From Actinomycetota bacterium (GTDB taxonomy: Bacteria > Actinomycetota > Actinomycetes > Actinomycetales > Microbacteriaceae): 8,564 bases of DNA. This document shows, one piece after another, positions 5,474 through 8,564 of the stretch. The position numbers and the translations under genes were made by a program. How positions within the stretch are numbered: position 1 is the stretch's first letter; every line of letters begins with the position of its first letter. Location: positions 1 to 8,564 of the forward strand of contig WLFI01000022.1 in the NCBI GenBank assembly GCA_009703845.1, in the 5' to 3' direction. A model generated the notes under the pieces. It searched no databases and was not told the DNA's origin. It was given only the letters and a program-made list of their open reading frames with translations.

Positions 5474-8400
5474 AATAGGTCACCGCCTTCGCCAAATGCA
5501 GCTTGCAGTCGCCATAGGAACGTTCATCGCTGCAGTGTGAGCCGACATTTGCCACGAACACCTTGTTTCCCATGGCCATTTCTTCAACGACCGAGGCAAC
5601 CATGTTTTCGAAGTGCTCGCGTTTTTCGTCATTCTGACCGAGAGAATCTTGTGGGCGTTCAGACAAATTCTTGTCATTCACGAAAACCAACTTTGCCCCG
5701 CCGAGCACCGATGCTGAGTCGATTCCTTCGATGTGATCGAAGGCGTGATTTGCAAAAGCTAGTTGGTACAAACCGAGTTGAGGGTGTTCTTGTGCTTTGT
5801 CTTTGCTGATCTCGGTGCCCGTTTTGAGGTCGACGATCATGATGCTGCCGTCGGCCAACCTTTCGATTCGGTCGACCTTGCCAGAAACACGAGCCGACCC
5901 AATTTTGAAGTTGAACTTGGCCTCACGGGCAAGAACCTCTCCGCCGGTTTCACTGACCTGCTGGATGTAGCGAACTAGGTTTCCGATCATGCGCTTGGCG
6001 CGGCGCTTTTCTCTGGCCTCGAGCCAATCGGCCTCGAACTCGAGCACCGACCACTTTTGCTCGAGCAGTTCGAGAAGTTCGGTTTCTGATTTTCCCTCTT
6101 CGTGCTCGGCTACCGAGTGAATCAGGGTTCCGAGGCTCGCCTCAAAGCTGCTGTCGGTGGCACCGTGTTCGTTCATGAACCAGTGCAGCGGGCAAGAGAT
6201 GAATGACTCGAGCTGTGAAGGTTTGATGTAAACCTCAGCGTCGGTTTCGTCAAGATTGGTTAGAGGTTCGTCGGTTGAGATTGGCAATAGTCCATACCAG
6301 TTGGCCGGATTCGCCCCAGGTGTTTCTTCAACAGCGAGGCGAGCCAAGCCAAGGGCGCAAGCCATTCGCTCGATCGGGTCGGTGCTCTCGGTGAGTCGAC
6401 GACGCAACGATCCGACCATTCCGCGCAGAGTGTATTGAGGTTTGGCGAAATCTTCGGGGTCTGGAATGACTCCGAACATCGACCTCATGAAAGTTGAAAC
6501 TTGAGCGTCTTCAGATTCGACGGCCGTGACCACCAAACGCTCGCTGGCAGCGCCAACTGCCTTGTGCAACATGCGCAGTTCGTCGGGCAGTTCGTTCTTG
6601 GCAACGGCTTCAACCGTTTCGGTGCGCCCCGAGGCAAACTGTGCCAAGGCTGTTGCACCGAGCAGCGATGATCTTGGCTTGAGGTTTGGCCAAACGCCAT
6701 CTTGCAACCCTGCCACGAAGACGACTTTGAAGCGCTTTGCGATAAGACCGGCCGGCGTTAGCAGCGAAACCCTGCTGTCGTCACGATCGTTGAAGGTCAG
6801 GGTGTCTTCGGGTAGGTCGGTTTGCAGTTGCTGGTCAATGAAAGTGGATGCTTCGGCTTCTGGATAACGCTCGACGAAACGGTTTGCCGCACCGAACAGG
6901 GCAACGATGGCATCAAGGTTGCGTCCGAGTTGCGCACCGACGTCGTCGAGAGCAAGAGATTGTTCTGGCCACTGGTTCGCGGGCGCACTGCCCTGCCAGA
7001 AGTGCCAAAACAGCTCTTCAACGTTGGCTTTATCGGTTACCAGTTTGCGCGCCTCAGCGAACTTGAGCGCAAAGCGACTAACCAACTTGGCTTCGTGAGT
7101 GTTCACAGTGGCGGCGGTGCCAGGGGCGACGAACAACTCGAGCAATAGCTCGTCTGTTGTGCGATCGCCGCCAGCCTCGATTTCTGCGCGGCGTAGTGAC
7201 CGGCGCAACCTGCGCAACATAAGTGAGTCGATGCCACAGAACGGTGAGGCTAGAAGTCGCTTGGCATCTTCGACGGTTAGGTTTTCTTGGCTAACCGCCA
7301 ACTCAGCTAGATCGAGTAGGGCGCGAGAGGCAAACTCATCGCGAAGTGCGCTTCGGCTAAGGCGAATAGACACTGGAACCGATTCGGCTGCCAACGCTGC
7401 TTCAAGGTTTTCAAGAATTGCTCTCGATCGAGCCACAATCGCGATCTCAGACCAATCGACCTTCTCGTCAAGATAAAGCTCGCGCAGGCGACGCGCCATC
7501 CATGCTGTTTCGGCTTGAGAAGTATTGAAAACGTGACGCTCGAGCGATTCGTCGGTTTCGATAAGTTCTCGAGCCGAGACATAGTCACGACGCTGCAAAC
7601 CGCCCTGCTCAGATGGCAACTCGGCGCTCAAGTTGCCGAGCACTCGAGCGATTCCAGCCGTTCGAGGTTGGTGCTCAGAGAGCAGAACGAATTGTTCTGG
7701 CTGCGCGCCAACTTCTTGCATGAGTGTGGTCATCGATCGGGCATCGGCCGCTCTAAAACCAAGCGTGGCGGTGTCTGGGTCACCAAACAAAACCAATCCG
7801 GCACCGCGAGAAACTAAGGCACGAATGAATCGGCGAGCGCCGGGGGTTAGTTCTTGAGCATCGTCGATCAGAACGAGCTTTACTGCGGCAACTTCTTCGG
7901 TGAAGCCTTCGCCTGACTCGAGCAACTCTGCAGCAACCGCCAAAAGGGTGGAGGCATCGTGACGGTTTTCGAAAGCGGGTTCACGCAACCGTTCAAGGTA
8001 TTGGGCATAGAGCGCAGAAACTGCAAGCCACTCTGGCTTGTTGGCCGAGTGCGCCAAGGTTCGCAGCTCTTCGGGAGTCAGTCGGTATTCGAGGCAAACG
8101 GTGATTAGGTCGCGAAGCTCGGCTCGAAACCCGCGTAGCGACATGACCTGTGCGTTGATTTGCTTTGGCCAATCAAGGTTGAGCTCACCGGCTGATTCAA
8201 GAATTTGCTTGAGAATAAGGTCTTGTTCGGCACCGCTGATTAGCTCTGGGGCTTTTGTGCCGCGAGCCAGCGCTTGGTGTCGCAGAACCTGAAACGCGAA
8301 CGATGAGAGGCTTCGGGCCATCGGCCCCGAGGTTGCCCCCTGATAAGCCAGAGCCAGTTCATCGCGCAGCAGGTTGGCCGCCTCTCGCGATGCTGCGATT

Positions 8401-8564
8401 GCCAAAACCTCGTGGGTTTCAACGCGTTCAGGGTTGTCTTGCGCAACCTTGGCGAGATAGAGCGCCTTGAGTGCGGTGGTCTTGCCGCTACCGGGGCTGC
8501 CATAAACAACTGCCTTCGCACCGAGCGGCAACTGGGCCACCTTTGCCTGAGTAGCGCTCAGCGA
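5466..8564 (-). CDS. adnA: AdnA: helicase-like motor fused to a RecB/AddB-type nuclease, 5' end beyond the window
   Basis: Partner of AdnB in the DNA-end-resecting motor-nuclease. The frame is open to the right edge. GTG at 8540 is not the likely start, because the codons before it read SLSATQAK, a Q motif leading into the motor domain; the true start is upstream. Numbering from V1 at 8540: Walker A GSPGSGKT (14-21), Ia IAASREAANLL (48-58), II LIDDAQE (224-230), III FGDPDTATLGFRAAD (252-266), V LTPAGLIAKRFKVVFVAG (594-611) and VI LRMLHKAVGAASERL (655-669). Motifs III, V and VI are drifted, and VI lacks its central Arg. The nuclease has QLESFISCPLHWF (776-788), GTLIHSVAE (804-812, H808), KVDRIERL (888-895, D890), IVDLKTG (902-908, D904 and K906) and QLGLYQLAF (921-929). 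Iron-sulfur candidates are C783, C1003 and C1012, while the fourth expected position, 1006, is Glu. At least 1032 residues, comparable with mycobacterial AdnA. The promoter lies outside the window. Identity is firm; how much ATPase activity remains is open. Confidence 0.92.
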   Translation of the reverse strand, partial: SLSATQAKVAQLPLGAKAVVYGSPGSGKTTALKALYLAKVAQDNPERVETHEVLAIAASREAANLLRDELALAYQGATSGPMARSLSSFAFQVLRHQALARGTKAPELISGAEQDLILKQILESAGELNLDWPKQINAQVMSLRGFRAELRDLITVCLEYRLTPEELRTLAHSANKPEWLAVSALYAQYLERLREPAFENRHDASTLLAVAAELLESGEGFTEEVAAVKLVLIDDAQELTPGARRFIRALVSRGAGLVLFGDPDTATLGFRAADARSMTTLMQEVGAQPEQFVLLSEHQPRTAGIARVLGNLSAELPSEQGGLQRRDYVSARELIETDESLERHVFNTSQAETAWMARRLRELYLDEKVDWSEIAIVARSRAILENLEAALAAESVPVSIRLSRSALRDEFASRALLDLAELAVSQENLTVEDAKRLLASPFCGIDSLMLRRLRRSLRRAEIEAGGDRTTDELLLELFVAPGTAATVNTHEAKLVSRFALKFAEARKLVTDKANVEELFWHFWQGSAPANQWPEQSLALDDVGAQLGRNLDAIVALFGAANRFVERYPEAEASTFIDQQLQTDLPEDTLTFNDRDDSRVSLLTPAGLIAKRFKVVFVAGLQDGVWPNLKPRSSLLGATALAQFASGRTETVEAVAKNELPDELRMLHKAVGAASERLVVTAVESEDAQVSTFMRSMFGVIPDPEDFAKPQYTLRGMVGSLRRRLTESTDPIERMACALGLARLAVEETPGANPANWYGLLPISTDEPLTNLDETDAEVYIKPSQLESFISCPLHWFMNEHGATDSSFEASLGTLIHSVAEHEEGKSETELLELLEQKWSVLEFEADWLEAREKRRAKRMIGNLVRYIQQVSETGGEVLAREAKFNFKIGSARVSGKVDRIERLADGSIMIVDLKTGTEISKDKAQEHPQLGLYQLAFANHAFDHIEGIDSASVLGGAKLVFVNDKNLSERPQDSLGQNDEKREHFENMVASVVEEMAMGNKVFVANVGSHCSDERSYGDCKLHLAKAVTYFE
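5480..5490 (-). promoter_or_regulatory. Extended ribosome binding site for adnB inside the end of adnA
   Basis: The minus strand reads GAAGGCGGTGA, which matches the anti-Shine-Dalgarno complement GAAGGAGGTGA at all but one position. Its GGCGG core ends 9 nt before the TTG at 5473. It lies in the last codons of adnA and is the main reason to accept a TTG start for adnB; ATG 5398 has no comparable site. Confidence 0.75.

Noticed and set aside
7099..7476. 125-codon plus-strand open frame opposite adnA, and a similar 113-codon one at 6526-6867
   Set aside because: Both are antisense to a well-supported coding sequence, are rich in Ser, Arg and Ala as expected of a shadow frame, and show no domain or ribosome site.
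2177..8564. A new defence system built on paired helicase-nucleases
   Set aside because: Motif order, subunit sizes, gene order and neighbourhood match the known AdnAB break-resection complex; no defence effector, phage gene or mobile element is nearby.

Overview
The window reads as chromosomal DNA of an actinobacterium, most likely a moderate-GC member of Microbacteriaceae. This rests on gene content and order: a two-subunit AdnA/AdnB helicase-nuclease beside a degenerate phosphotransferase-fold gene and nudC, a neighbourhood I associate with actinobacteria. It also rests on the actinobacterial flavour of the proteins and on a likely leaderless promoter. The taxonomic call is inference.

Layout, left to right. 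Positions 1-899 (minus) hold nudC, an NAD(H) pyrophosphatase cut at its 3' end by the window edge. Positions 900-967 are a 68 bp divergent intergenic region with a probable leaderless promoter for the gene to its right. Positions 968-2176 (plus) encode a phosphotransferase-fold protein whose catalytic residues are substituted and which ends in a long acidic tail. Positions 2177-5473 (minus) are adnB. Positions 5466-8564 (minus) are adnA, whose start lies beyond the right edge. Coding density is almost total and no stretch over 300 bases lacks a gene. The phosphotransferase-like gene and adnB converge with no base between their stop codons, and adnA and adnB overlap by 8 nt.

adnA and adnB form one operon transcribed leftwards. 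Their products are expected to assemble into the heterodimeric AdnAB motor-nuclease, which unwinds and resects double-strand breaks ahead of RecA-dependent repair; it is the actinobacterial counterpart of RecBCD and AddAB. AdnB keeps every SF1A helicase motif and an intact PD-(D/E)XK nuclease. AdnA keeps its Walker A and nuclease residues but has drifted motor motifs. One of the expected four iron-sulfur cysteines in AdnA is a glutamate.

I see no undescribed multi-gene system, mobile element, RNA gene or CRISPR array. The points most worth a second look are the incomplete Fe-S ligand set and motor decay in AdnA, the pseudokinase-like protein conserved beside a DNA repair operon, the abutting convergent stop codons, and a roughly eight-fold excess of CTCGAG.
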